A stretch of DNA of 64,000 nucleotides from the NCBI GenBank assembly GCA_047967505.1, contig CM106538.1. The stretch is one strand, 5' to 3'. The notes beneath the pieces were generated by a model. The model was not told the origin of the DNA and searched no databases. It was given only the letters and a program-made list of their open reading frames with translations. Made by a program: the position numbers and the translations under genes. This DNA is from Dipteris shenzhenensis (Eukaryota > Polypodiophyta > Polypodiopsida > Gleicheniales). Shown piece after piece: positions 21,051-31,950 of the stretch (positions within the stretch are counted from its first letter, which is position 1; every line of letters starts with the position of its first letter).

Positions 21051-22971
21051 AGTACATGCTAAAGCTTGTGAAGACTTGAGACTGGTATTTACTTGAATTG
21101 CCTGATTTTGTTGCCTTGAATGCTTCCACCAAGTGTGAGACCACATCTCGTGTTCTTCACTCTGATGGCAATGATCGAATTCATGCATCTACAACCACTT
21201 CCTACTATTGCTCTGCAAGTTGTCTTCTTTCTTCTAAGTTCTCCTTATTTTTCCCTTTGCAATGATTGAATGCATGCATCTACTAGCAACATATAGACGT
21301 GCACAGCTTCTTCATAAGGAGACCAGATGGGCAGTATTAGGTGAATTTTCACCGTAGCACACCTTAGATCACCTTCGTCCCCTCTCATGGTTGCCATACT
21401 GAAAGCATGGGACAGTTTCAGGAGCACTCGTTAGAGGATTCCCCCTTACTCTCATGAAGAGATTGATAGAGGAAACCAATCATGTGGAATGACAATATAT
21501 TGGATGATCATGGCAGACCACTTGGTGCATCACTCTACATGCAGTGGTCTAGGTGGGAGAGGGGACCCACCTCATCATTGGGGTCATGGAAAGCTTTCTG
21601 CAGGCTTACAGAGGAGACCAAATCTCAGTTGTTGACAGGACATATCAAAGGGAGTGTAGGGAGGATCTTGCAGATTGAGGCAACCCTTCCAGCGGATTGG
21701 GTAGACATAGATGATATGCCACTCACTTGCTCCACTTGGGCAGGTACTTTTACGAGAGGCGATGTTCCTCTTCAGGTTTTGGCCATTCGAGATGCGCATG
21801 AGGATGCTTTGGTTTTTAGTGTACATGATGGTGGCAGATTGCTCAGGTCCACAAAGGACATTTTGCTTGAGTCTGCTTTTCAACCTATCAGGGTTGTAGG
21901 TCTTTTGGTGCAAGGATCAGATTCAGAGTGGTTCCTTGACCTAGACCCCCGGCTTTCGGATCTTGGAGGCTTTGGCTCTACAGGGGACTTCCCATTAGGT
22001 ATTTGCAGTGGGACTCTGGAGAGTGGGAGTGGATTGACGCAGGGCATTGAGAGAAGAGAATCCCCTTCTTTCGTTACACGATCAGTAATGCCAAGAGATT
22101 CCAGTTCAGTAGTAGAGGTTGGAGATCTTTCAGAGTTTCTCATTGGGAGACATTTGATGTTATTGCGGATTTGCAAAGGTGCTTCTGGAAGAGACTCTGG
22201 AAATCCCATAGGAATAGAAAGATCACTCTTGTCTTTTGGCTTTCTATCCATGGTGGGATTGCAGTGAACCTTTGGAGATCCAGGTTCGGAGCCGACCCTA
22301 CTTGCCCTCATTGCCTCTTTGCTTTGGAGACTATTTAGCATTGCTTATGGGATTGTAGACAGGTGAGGAAAATTTGGATGGGGGTAGCTAGGATTTTCAG
22401 TCACTTTGCCCACTCCCCATTCTTTATGACATGGGGCTTAGTGGCTTGGCTTTCTCTTATAGGGCCTCATGTATTCTATGAGAGACTTGACTCCTCTCGG
22501 GCCATTTCGATTCGACATCATAAGGTTGAGTCCTGTTCTCTGGATGTGATACCACACCTTCCTTTTGCAGCTATACATGCCTCTATGGATACCTCTTGGG
22601 AGATTCTAGCGAGCATAGCAACCTGGCATATCTGGAGAGCCAGATGCACAGAGGCATTGGAGGAAACTCAGGTTCATCCCTTGCACACATTGGCTAGTAT
22701 CTGGATAGACACCATACACACCCTGATAGCCATATGGATGAGTATGTAGGGAGACTCCCGTGCAGCCTCAGCTAGGAGGGCTTCTTTCTTCAAGGAATGG
22801 AAGGATTCTCCTTTCTTCTCTGAGACTGCTACAGGGTTGAGGTGGCACTTTCAACCTCAACCTTGGTTGTTTTCCACCTCATTTTGAGGCGGTTTATTTA
22901 TCCTCATGATTTCATGATGTATTCCGTTGCTCTCGCGGGTTTTTTCTCTTAATAGAATTCTCTTTCTTGAA
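21051..22971 (+). mobile_element. 3' part of a LINE, 5'-truncated
   Basis: A 5'-truncated insertion ending in an A-run at 22970-22978. The 12 bases AAAAAAATTTAC occur at 21039-21050 and 22972-22983, a plausible target-site duplication although its A-rich part overlaps the tail. Truncation plus A-tail is the typical result of target-primed reverse transcription. Confidence 0.55.
21482..22890 (+). pseudogene. LINE ORF2 C-terminal region (zf-RVT and tail)
   Basis: The frame 21482-22267 ends near the zf-RVT start. The next segment, in a shifted frame, reads HGGIAVNLWRSRFGADPTCP, with the C-x2-C pair (CPHC) and, after a stop, HCLWDC; this is the zinc-finger-like region downstream of RT in plant LINEs. 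It is followed at 22363-22749 by the C-terminal region with ATWHIWRARCTEAL, the usual IW.AR motif. At least two frame breaks and a TAG. The upstream part (21051-21481) is too decayed to place. Confidence 0.65.
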
Positions 22972-22983
22972 AAAAAAATTTAC

Positions 22984-23155
22984 CAGCCACTACTCACCCA
23001 CCACCGGGCTTAAGCATGGATGATCACTACGAGTACAATAAAAATTACCAGTCATCGGGCTCGCATGCTCAGTAGAGAACTAGAGTGCATGGTAATGAGT
23101 GATTAGAGCTTCATGATTTACCTTTGTGGGAATTACTGCTCGGTGGTGGTAGCTC
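22984..23155. other. Short spacer
   Basis: Includes ACCAGCCACTACTC and ACCAGTCATCGGG blocks related to ACCAGCCACCGG at 24624, on the other side of LTR B. This suggests one older sequence split by the LTR. Confidence 0.35.
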
Positions 23156-23270
23156 TGTTGTCTCTGTGCCAACATGGACTTAGGTAGTATAGAATGTGTG
23201 TGTAGAGTAGCGGCAAAGCTCCGCTTGTACTTGCATAAGGCTAGGAATAATACCTCTTAGAAATCCAACT

Positions 23271-23601
23271 TGCATGTTCTACATGCAAGTTCTACATACG
23301 ATTCCTACATGCAACACGTGAGTTCTACATGCAACTCCTACATGAGAGTTCTACATGCAACTCCTACATGCGAGTTCTACATGCAACTCCTACATGCATC
23401 TCCTACATGCAACTCCTACATGCATCTCCTACATGCATGTTCTACATGCAACTCCTACATGCATGTTCTACATGCAAGTCCTACATGCAACTCCTACATG
23501 CAAGTTCTACATGCGAGTTCTACATGCGAGTTCTACATGCAACATGCAACATGCGAGTTCAACATGTAACTTGCAACTTCTATATGCAAGTTCTACATGT
23601 A
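23271..23601 (+). repeat. 13-bp minisatellite in LTR B
   Basis: Same CTACATGC(A/G)A(C/G)T(C/T) units as copy A, with more repeats. Open frames such as 23329-23670 are only translations of this array. Confidence 0.85.
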
Positions 23602-23654
23602 GAGAGAGAATGTCTTACAATTCCTACATGCAGAGAGAGAAGCTCTCCAACTTG

Positions 23655-23662
23655 TATAAATA
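23655..23662 (+). promoter_or_regulatory. LTR TATA box (copy B)
   Basis: TATAAATA in the same context as copy A. Confidence 0.55.
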
Positions 23663-24129
23663 CCCCATAATGGAATGAAGCCCACACTCTTTGGGGCATT
23701 GTGTTGAGTTCCACTTTGGTATTCCAAGCAATTGTCTCAAGTGTCCATGCTTCCTTGTACTCCACATCCAAAAGCATGTCCTAACCTTGCAACTCCTCCC
23801 CTCTCCTCCAACCTTGTAACCCATCCTCTCCCTCTCCTCCTCCCTCCTCCTCCTCGCTCCTCCCTCCTCCTCCTCCCTTCTTCTCCTCCCTCCTCCTCCT
23901 CCTCCTCCCTCCTCCTCCTCCTCCTCCTCCCTCCTCCTCCCTTCTTCTCCTCCCTCCTCCTCCTCCCTCCTCCCTCCTACTCCCTTCTCCTCCTCCCTCC
24001 TCTCTCTTCTTTCCCCCATGCTCTTACACCTTCTTCCTCTCCCACTCCTATGCTCCCCCTACACCCTTAGTTCCTCAACCCTTAACCTCCATGGTCTACG
24101 AGGGAGATGAGTTCTCCCTCATGTACTCT

Positions 24130-24310
24130 ACCCTGGACCTTGGATCCTCCTTCTAACCCTAGAACCTCCTTCTTAACTCTGGAACCTCTCTCTAAACCTT
24201 GGAACCTCCTTCTAGACATGGAACCTCATTCTAAACCTTGGAACCTCCTTCTAAACCTGGAACCTCCTTCTAAACCATGGAACCTCCTTCTAACCCTTAA
24301 ACTCCTCCTA
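24130..24310 (+). repeat. 20-bp repeat block in LTR B
   Basis: About 9 imperfect units of CTAAACCTTGGAACCTCCTT. The same block is shorter in A (about 13905-13990) and C (about 42665-42830). Confidence 0.75.
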
Positions 24311-24567
24311 AACCCTGCAACCCCCAATGAAGGCGAAAGCCTTCATTACCTCAACCATGATGATACACGTTCCTTTTACACATGCATGCACTATGTTTGC
24401 TTACCACACTTAAGCCTACGCCTCTCACCGGAATATGACTCGAGGTCCTAAGCTACACGCATACTACAAATGACAACCTTGATATATCTGTAGGTGACAA
24501 AAAGCCTCAGAACCCTGCATACGGAGATAATCCTGCTCTTCCTGCAAAAGCCGTGGGAAAGAGCCAA

Positions 24568-25649
24568 GAGGATCTCATCAGCCACATTTGTCGTGGCTAA
24601 GATTCAACCGAGCTTATAGTTAATTACCAGCCACCGGAGTGGCCTGCACCACATGGTGTCTACTTCATGATTACCATCCCGTATGGAGTGGTGCCTAAGA
24701 TTCCATTGCGGTGGCTTGCAATTAATATGGATGGAACCCCACGCTCCAGCCAACCACGGTGGCTTGAACTTTATAATATATATAAGATCCGTGGCATTTG
24801 GCATTTTACTACATTGCTCTCATCCACCCCTGCTCTGCTACTTTACTCCACACGCTCTGCCACTTTGCAGATGACATGCTCATAGAGGTCCTCTTTATGG
24901 TTGTGCTGTATGGGTTTACCCTAGATGTCGATGAAGGCCTCAGTATTTTCAGGGCAGAGTACTCTCGACTTGTTGGGGGGGCTATAATCTGAGTCCTAGC
25001 AATGTGCATGGTCTTCGGCCTTTCCATCGTATCCTCCTTTAGCTCCCTAAAATTTTTTAATGCAACAAGCTAGATTGGTGGAAAAGTGAGTTGTAAAAAT
25101 TCCCTTTTGCTCAGACAAGGCTCTCAGCAATGGTTGGATGTAATCTTTTGGCCTCTAAGGCTCTCAATGATCTTTTGGCTCACTGGATGTAATGTTTTGA
25201 TCTCTAAGGCTCTTAGCAATTACTGAGTTTTTATTACATTTATGTTATCTCTTTTTGTTCAATTTGAGGCTCTTAGTATGCACTATTGTTAATTTTTATA
25301 GTTGAATGGTTATGGTCGCTAGTTGTAATCTTTTGACCTTTAAGGCTCTCAACAATTGCCGAGTTTTTATAAATGTAAGATCCTCTGTTCAATTTTTGCT
25401 CAGTGTAAGTTGTTAATTTTTATATAACCTGTTATTGGACATAGATGTACATTGTAATCTCTTCTACTCAAATTTCACTCGATAAATTATACTTTTGCTC
25501 TCATTTATATTTACTACAACGAGGACTAAAATGCCAGGAAAGGACCATAATTTCCTTGGTTTATGGCCAAAATAGCGCTAAAATAACTCCAACAACCCAC
25601 CGTTGTGGTTGCATGGAGATACATCTAGATAATACAATTAAACTTTCAG
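24568..25649. other. No assignable gene; diffuse repeats
   Basis: A short + frame near 24860 reads HFADDML, slightly like an RT FADD box, but the surroundings do not support RT. At 25100-25390 there are three loose copies of GTAATCTTTTGGCCTCTAAG followed by GCTCTCAGCAATT. Nothing else recognised. Confidence 0.3.
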
Positions 25650-25817
25650 AAAATGCAATTAATGATATGGCCCTTGAGGGGTCCCCTATAGGGGCAAGGG
25701 CCATATCGACATGCATTATACAATATCCAGGATGCCACCGGCGGATAGAAATGGTATGTCGATATGGCCCTTGCCCCTAGAGGGGACCTCTCAGGGGCCG
25801 TATCATCAATTGCATTT
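25650..25817. repeat. Long imperfect palindrome (hairpin), arms about 65 bp
   Basis: Left arm about 25654-25717 and right arm about 25750-25813 are inverted copies. Shared core: TATGGCCCTTG...GGGGCAAGGGCCATATCGACAT. Roughly 88-90% match by eye, with a loop of about 32 bases. The outer ends read TGCAATT / AATTGCA. It could be a foldback MITE or a transcribed hairpin; no target duplication was identified. Confidence 0.75.
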
Positions 25818-25859
25818 TGCTTGGTTGCACAACGAAATACATTTTCCTTGGTACACAAA

Positions 25860-26480
25860 TATATAACTCCAAGAACTAGCACGGTGGGGTTGTCATAGAT
25901 CTCCTTCTATTTGCCAACATGCTGGTCAGCATAGCTCTCCTCCTGTAATATGTAAAAATAGGTAACAGAGCTATAACTCCAAGAACTAGCACGATGGTCT
26001 CTCCAAGAAAACCTTGAATTTTGGGCGATGACAGGATGTCAGACACTGAGGCGATGCTCAGAATGATAGATTGTGTCTCATTTATTACGCCAAAAAATAG
26101 CATGGTGGTCTCTCCAAGCCAACCTATGATTTGCGTTGGATGCGGGCAAAGATGCGACAAAAGGCTACACGATGACAGGTGACCAGGCTAAAGACTGTGT
26201 TGCGGTGGTGTTCAGAATGATAGATTGCATCTAATTATTACACCAAGAACTCGTGCGGTGGTCTCTCCAAGCCAACCTTCAATTTTAATTATCTGCATGG
26301 GTGTGGTGTCCAGTGATAGGTGGCAAAGCTACGGCAAAAGGCTGCGCAATGATAAGTGCTCAGGCGGCTTAGGCCAAAGACTACACTTCACGAAGCAATG
26401 CAGAGATTATGTGTGTCGAGCTATGAAGTATTCAGAACAAATAGATTGCATCTCATTATTATGCAAGTGCGCCTTCATGA
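25860..26480 (+). repeat. Degenerate tandem repeat, about 4 units
   Basis: Units begin near 25870, 25979, 26089 and 26242 with CCAAGAACTAGCACGGTGGT and CTCTCCAAGCCAACCTT. They include CAGAATGATAGATTGCATCT and GGCAAAGCTACGGCAAAAGG. Unit length varies from about 110 to 150 bp. Confidence 0.65.
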
Positions 26481-26599
26481 CGTCGAGAAAATTTTTGACG
26501 AGAGAGTGGGTCCGTGCAAAATTCAAATATTCACCGAGAAGCGCATTGCATAGCGGCCCCAAAATGGCCCTGAAAATAGTTATGTGATTGGCTACACCC

Positions 26600-27420
26600 A
26601 AGCAAACGTTGACCCATGGAACACTTGAAAATTATAGGCCATGATCAAACTCAAGTTCGAGCATGCCATGAAAGTAATAGTGAATTTTCTATAGCATTGG
26701 GACTTGAAATTGTCCCAAAATTACTGAAACAGTCTTGAATAAAGATTTGTAGCAAGACCATTAAAGCATGACAAGTGCTATGTTGCATGTGAAGCATGTA
26801 TCCTATAGAGTAAGATATAACAATTTTTTAAAAAACATCAAAATTAAATTTTCATTCTACACATACATGTGCATCCAAGTAATCATTCAAAAGTACACTA
26901 TGTGAACTTCTCCTGAACCAAAGGACATATCTAATTAAGAACCGTGTTAGATATGGTTTAAGGGGCATGCAACATTGTACTAAAATTATGCACACCCATT
27001 CAAGGGCACGCTCCATAATTTTTCATGTTTTGTTGAAAACCAAAACCAATTGCAAAAATGGAAGCCAAACTAGTAGACTAGTGCATGGTGGTCTTAAAAC
27101 ATTGATAGTTTGTGATCTTGGTATCTAGATTTACCCTAGAATGGAAGAATCTGATCATGTGCAATTTGTACATGTGCAAAGTTCTTTTAATAAATCCAAG
27201 CATTTCATAATATACAGCATCAAACCTGATAGTGTGCCCTTTGGCCTATTTGTATTTTGAAACAATTTGGGCTTCTACATTAAACACTTGCTTGAGGGCA
27301 ATTGGTAGATTTAATTTTGCTAATGTGTATCGACGCAGGGGGGAAATCATGGCAACTCAAAATTTCATGCACTTTCAAATCTTTTTACCTCCCACCCTGC
27401 AAATCTTTGAATGTTATTCT
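26600..27420. other. No assignable gene
   Basis: AT-rich sequence with short frames only. The right edge joins the minisatellite end of an inverted Gypsy LTR. Confidence 0.3.
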
Positions 27421-27435
27421 CCTACCACCCTACAG

Positions 27436-27723
27436 ACTACATTCTGCATGTAGAGCTTGCATGTAGGAGTTGCATGTAGAACATGCATGTAGGAGTTACA
27501 TGTAGATCTCACATGTAGGAGTTGCATGTAGAACTCGCATGTAGGAGTTGCATGTAGAACTCGCATGTTGCATGTAGGAATCTATAGAACATGCATGTAG
27601 AACATGCAAGTTGGATTTCGAAGAGGGAATATTCCTAGCCTTATGCAAGTACAAGGGGAGCTTTGCCGCTACTCTACACACACATTCTGTACTACCTAAG
27701 TCCATGTTGGCACAGAGACAACA
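27436..27723 (-). repeat. Truncated 3' LTR of the Gypsy family (copy D)
   Basis: Minus-strand start TGTTGTCTCTGTGCC at 27723, the same first 130 bases as A-C, then the 13-bp minisatellite (27436-27610), where it breaks off. The TATA box and the rest are absent. The internal side (27724-27750) reads, on the minus strand, CAAATGGATCTGGGAGTA before the LTR, as in copy C. Confidence 0.75.
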
Positions 27724-28199
27724 TACTCCCAGATCCATTTGATTACCCATCCTCGGGTTATGGCTTATTTTAATTTCGGAGTTGGGATGCCATGTGTGTA
27801 ACCCAGTGGCTGTTGAGCTTGTGGCATGCGAGTCGTTCCTCTGTAATGCTTTTGCACCATATAATTTGTGGTCTGTAGTCAGGAAGCTTATCTCCTCTTG
27901 AGGAGGGGTAGATGGCTATGAATTTCAGAGGGGATCTCGTTGCTGAGGCTACGGATTCTGCCATCGAATCTTCTTAGGAAGAGGTTTGATGGGGGTCTCG
28001 TTGTTGAGACTGGCATAATTCATTGCATGCTTTGAGAGTATGGAATGAAAGTGTGTGATACTATTATTGATGCAATCTATTATGTGCCTATGCAAAATCG
28101 TGTGAGTGCACATGATGTGTCGAATAGGTAGGGACTAACTATATGCTTATTTGTGGGATTTAATAGGGAAACTAAGACTCAATCATCCCTAATACAAAA

Positions 28200-28312
28200 T
28201 TGATTAGGTCTTCCTAAATGTGCAAAAATGTGCATATGCTAGTGAGTGTGCGTGTAACAATCTAGTGCAAACTATATGTGCAAAAATGTGCATATGCTAG
28301 TGAGTGCGTGTG
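28200..28312 (-). repeat. 3'-UTR tandem repeat of the Gypsy family
   Basis: Two copies of TGTGCAAAAATGTGCATATG...CTAGTGAGTG. The other family member has the same duplication at about 41231-41347 (about 58-60 bp period), so it is ancestral to both copies. Confidence 0.7.
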
Positions 28313-28313
28313 A

Positions 28314-29221
28314 CTATTGAAGACTTGGGGTTTCCAAAACTTCATTATTGTCAGGGATGGCTTGCGTGTTGATATTGTATTGCTTCAATTGGCTCCCATT
28401 TATGGTTGTGTTGAATTGGACTCTGTCTAATGTTTCTAGCAGCACAGCTTGAACTTCAGATTCTTTTAGTGGTGTTGGCATTGCTATGGGGACACTGCCA
28501 CTTGTGTAATTTTTGAAGTACTCCACATACTTCTTGAAGATCAGCCTCTGATGGTGTTGAACTAGCCTGACATGTGGTATGGGTACAGGGCGGCAGAGTA
28601 TCATTAACCGATTTGTTTGGCTTTTGGGGACTTTTTTTTGTATTGTTTTGTTTTTTTCCTGGAATTCTCTTGATCGATCTTCGTACACACATGTGGCTTG
28701 TACTTTCAAAACTTCTTATGTTGGGAACTGTGGGGTAACTTTTCCATTGGTAAGGTGTTCCCAAGTAAGGGTTCATTTGCTGTGCATACTCCTTCTAGTC
28801 CCTCAGGGGACCATTCAAGAGGCGGTGGTTCTGATTTTGAGGGAGCTCGCTTCGTGAGATATAATTCGATGATCCTTGTTTGGACTCGTTTGAATTCATT
28901 GAAGTGTTCGGCCTTGGATTTTCTGCAATTTCCTCCTTTAGCTTTCTTGTGGGATCTTCTGCTGTTATTTAACTTTGGAGGTTCAATTTTTGGGAGCTCG
29001 ACTGCCATTAGGGCATGAAGAATGGCTAGGTCATTGTCAAAGATTTGATCTTCAATTTCAACGTTCTCAGCCTTAGTTTCAAGGTCCCAAGGAAAATGTG
29101 AGTCATCATTGGTATGGGTACCTTCTTTAGGTTCATTATCCCACTCAAGGTCAGTCATAAAGAATGGCACCTCTAGATCGATTGGTTCTTCATGTGTGAG
29201 TGGAGGATCTACCTTTAGCAC
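28314..29221 (-). pseudogene. Conserved non-pol ORF of the Gypsy-like family
   Basis: I do not recognise the function. The protein is read in two frames (29221-28706 and 28709-28314) broken in a Lys-rich segment. It begins VDPPLTHEEPIDLEVPFF, is acidic in the first 80 residues, then carries HFNEF.RVQTRIIELYL, LEWSPE.L.GVC, NEPLLGNTLPMEKLPHSS and, near the C-terminus, SGSVPIAMP.PLKESEVQAV. It is about 85% identical by eye to the intact 304-residue frame at 40318-41232. It lies between protease and 3' LTR in both copies. Confidence 0.6.
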
Positions 29222-29332
29222 CTTAGCATCTATCTATGAGAAGATGGGGTCTAATGAATGGCAGTTGTCGATGGTTGCCAATGTTTGTATCCAGTTATTG
29301 ACATTGCTTTGTGAATCGCCCACTATGGCATG

Positions 29333-29900
29333 CTATTGCAGGGAGCCTGAGTTGCTTGAGATTGTCGTTGAAGATGTGTCATCCAATACTCTAGGCACAA
29401 TTGGTTTTATAGCTCTTGTCCCCACATTCACCCTGATGAATGCGGTGTCATGATTCTGGATTGTTAGTCCCAATAAGATTTGATAGGATTTTTTGGGGAG
29501 ATCCAAGATTGTGAATTGAAGGGAAAAGCGAATTCCTGCGACCTTTGTGGACACGCCATTCACTATTCCCAAGGGTTAAGCCTGTGAATCATTGGCAAGG
29601 CGTATGTTGAAATTAGACTTTTGCATTGGTGGGAGACCCCATTAATCATAGATCTCCTTTGATAGGACATTTACACTTGCTCCACCATCCACTATGGCTT
29701 GGACTTCTTTATATGCCTTGTGGATCAAAGGCATACTAATGTTGCGTATGTCATCTCTCTCACCCATCCGCAAAGGAATATCTTTGATGTCGTCCATAGG
29801 TGGAGGGGGATTTGGGAGTTCAATCTAGCCTTTGAAACTCTCCTAGAGATTGGGACAATTTCATAGGAGGATTTCGATGGGAATTGACACAGGGCAACTC
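29333..29900 (-). pseudogene. Gypsy retropepsin, decayed
   Basis: Minus-strand reading PLIHKAYKEVQAIV, then DGGASVNVLSKE where the catalytic DSG has become DGG, and LPKKSYQILLG. Compared with the plus copy, the LGHPWLREALVLHDW segment is missing here. Stops interrupt it at several places, including Trp positions. Confidence 0.65.
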
Positions 29901-30313
29901 AAGATGCTAGAGAGTGCGGCTCCTTCAAGTTGACGTGGTGGTACATTATGTTGAGTCTATTATTGGAATAGAGGCTTGAGTATAGTATCAATACTTTGTG
30001 GGGCCAAGTCATGGATTGGGTCTTGAGCTTGTCTCTCAGCCTCAAATCGAGCTTGTTTCTTAGCCGCAAATTAAGCTTGTTCCTTTTGTACCCATTGTTG
30101 AAGTGCTTGAAACCGAGCCTTCTCCACCTCTACATTTGGCTATGGAGCTTCTTTTAATTGAGGCTCAGGAGTTGATGTGGATGAGCTTGGCTACTCATTA
30201 CTTAGCGGAGGTGGAGGCACTTGTGATTTCTTTTTAAGAAGTTGTTTAGGTTGGATTGGAATGTTAGGGTCCTTGGTGGCCTCTTTCTACTGGCGTGCAA
30301 TTACATTCACAGG

Positions 30314-30715
30314 TTACGATATTATGTCTGTCGGCCCCAGACTTTGATGGTCCACCCCAATGATGTTGATTGGGACGTCAGGCTTAACCTCTATTTGTTG
30401 TGGGACCTTATTTTTCATGGGACAATCCTTACAGGCATGTCGTATGCCACAATCTCTACAGAGTGGTTGGAAAGTAGCGGCGCTACCATGATGAGGGCAC
30501 TCTATGATCCAGTGATTTTCTCCACAACCATAGCACTTGATTGGTGCTCGATATGTGTTAGGACGTACTTGATTTGCATAGACAGGTATTAGTCCCTCTG
30601 CACCTTCTACATAATACACTGGGTACTCTGATTCATACTCAAATGGCGAGTCTACTTCCTCGGCTTGTAAAGAGAAAGAGACTGTAAGGTTCTTCAGGTT
30701 CCCATTTTGTATCAT
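30314..30715 (-). pseudogene. Gypsy-family gag end with two CCHC knuckles
   Basis: Open for 133 residues. Two cysteine knuckles are visible: C-Y-G-C-G-E-N-H-W-I-I-E-C (about 30496-30539) and C-R-D-C-G-I-R-H-A-C-K-D-C (about 30420-30460). Both have C-x2-C-x3-H-x4-C spacing, one residue shorter than the usual gag knuckle. The N-terminal side is acidic and tyrosine-rich. A coiled-coil-like E/R/Q-rich segment, KKQARFEAERQAQD, follows at about 30020-30070. Confidence 0.65.
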
Positions 30716-30800
30716 GAGAATACTATTGCCATTGCATTACGGGTTTTTCAAATTGTGCAATACTAAGTCATGATAGCAAAGCATAGAATTGTGTATATTT

Positions 30801-31480
30801 TTTTAATGGAATGATGAGAGGTTCAGAGAGTGGGCGAGTAGGTTGTGCAAAAGGATGGTGGGCGAGTAGGTTGTGCAAAAGATATTGACGGCCTTACGAG
30901 TGAGCAAGAGTATAGATTTGAAATTAAGATACATTTCTTGGGTTGTTGTTATGCCCTAAGCAGACACTTTCGCGGCCTGCAACTTGCTACCTCCGCATTA
31001 AAACTCCATCTTCAAAAGCCCCACCTTCGCAAAGGACTCGCTCACAAGAGGCCTCCGAAGGTTGATATAGTATAGATAGATAGATATAGAAGGTTGTCTT
31101 TTATCCTTTATATATATATTAGTATCGATGCTTGCTATTTAGTTACATGGCCATCCGAGACCAATTTCCAGCTATTCAAGCTTAGAATTAAACACTTGTC
31201 ACCATTTAAATCCAAATTTAAAATGCAATTCTATATTAATGGATATGAAGCGATTGACTAGAGCCTCTAGGATTGATAAAAATAGCTAATAGCTGATCTT
31301 GCTCTTTTTGTGTAATCGCTTCACTTCGGATCTTTGTTTTTCTGTGTAATAATCACTTTGGTTTGTTTTTTAAGTGTAAGGCATCAAATCCTCTCTAATT
31401 GATTCCATAGCAACGCTTCAAATGACCCGAAAGAAGGGGATGTGATTTTCGAGATGAGGAGGAATTAATAGTGAACGCTA
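30801..31480. other. No assignable gene
   Basis: Contains a 28-bp direct repeat (TGGGCGAGTAGGTTGTGCAA at 30831 and 30859) and short GATA-like and TA-rich runs near 31070-31110. No coding recognised. Confidence 0.3.
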
Positions 31481-31950
31481 GCCTGGTGACATGATTTGAA
31501 AATCACCTATAGGAATTTGCTCTTCAAGTTGGTTCTGTGTCAACAAGCCTAGCACTTGCAGACTTTCACATTGCCTTGGAATTGCTCCCATGAGTTTATT
31601 TACTCCCATGCAAAGGAGCCAAAAGTTCTTCAAGCCACCAGAGGAGACTAATCAAGTTATTGCTAAACATGGCGAGCTACCCACAGAGAGCTTGTTTCAG
31701 AATGCTACCATTCAATCCCAAAGAGCATAATGTTGCCATTCAATCTCCGGTGGGAAGCATCATCTTTCGTTTTGGTGGGATCAGTAGTTTGTGGACTTTT
31801 CTTCATGCAATTTGTAAACGTGAGCGGTTGTAAGTTCATCCTTGGATTTTCTCTATTACCAGAAAGCTTGTTGTTACTCAAATCCAGCACCTCGAGTGCT
31901 GCAAGACTCCCCATGAAGAATGTGTCAGGATGGATTGAGCGTCGTCACTA
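31480..31950 (-). pseudogene. Leucine-rich repeat receptor-like relic
   Basis: In the frame starting at 31914 the minus strand reads GSLAALEVLDLSNNKLSG, the standard plant extracellular LRR pattern. Beyond a Pro/Thr-rich segment with stops, another frame reads KNFWLLCMGVNKLMGAIPRQ and then LQVLGLLTQNQLEEQIPIG, two more LRR units with the IP end. Such repeats form the ligand-binding ectodomain of receptor-like kinases or proteins. No transmembrane or kinase part is visible. Frame breaks and only a few repeats make this a fragment. Confidence 0.6.

Larger units (their letters stand above)
23156..24567 (+). repeat. Gypsy-family LTR copy B, probable solo LTR
   Basis: Starts TGTTGTCTCTGTGCC and ends GGGAAAGAGCCAA, lacking the final CA of the others. 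No PBS follows and no PPT or internal domain precedes it, so it looks like a solo LTR. At 1412 bp it is the longest copy, due to a longer minisatellite and CT tract. No clear 5-bp duplication was seen at its edges. Confidence 0.7.
27436..30800 (-). mobile_element. Gypsy-like element, minus copy, lacking RT and integrase
   Basis: In element order: gag zinc knuckles (30715-30314), protease (about 29900-29333), conserved extra ORF (29221-28314), tandem 3'-UTR repeat (28312-28200), 3' junction, then a truncated LTR (27723-27436). It is the same family as 39446-42998 on the + strand. Nothing in the 2 kb between protease and LTR resembles RT, RNase H or integrase. The 5' end is undefined near 30800. 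Confidence 0.7.

Noticed and set aside
23271-23601. CRISPR-like array
   Set aside because: The units are adjacent 13-mers without spacers, in an LTR of a plant retroelement.
24798-24992. FADD-like box suggesting an RT
   Set aside because: Only four residues fit. The flanking sequence does not align with LINE or LTR RT, and no other RT block is near.
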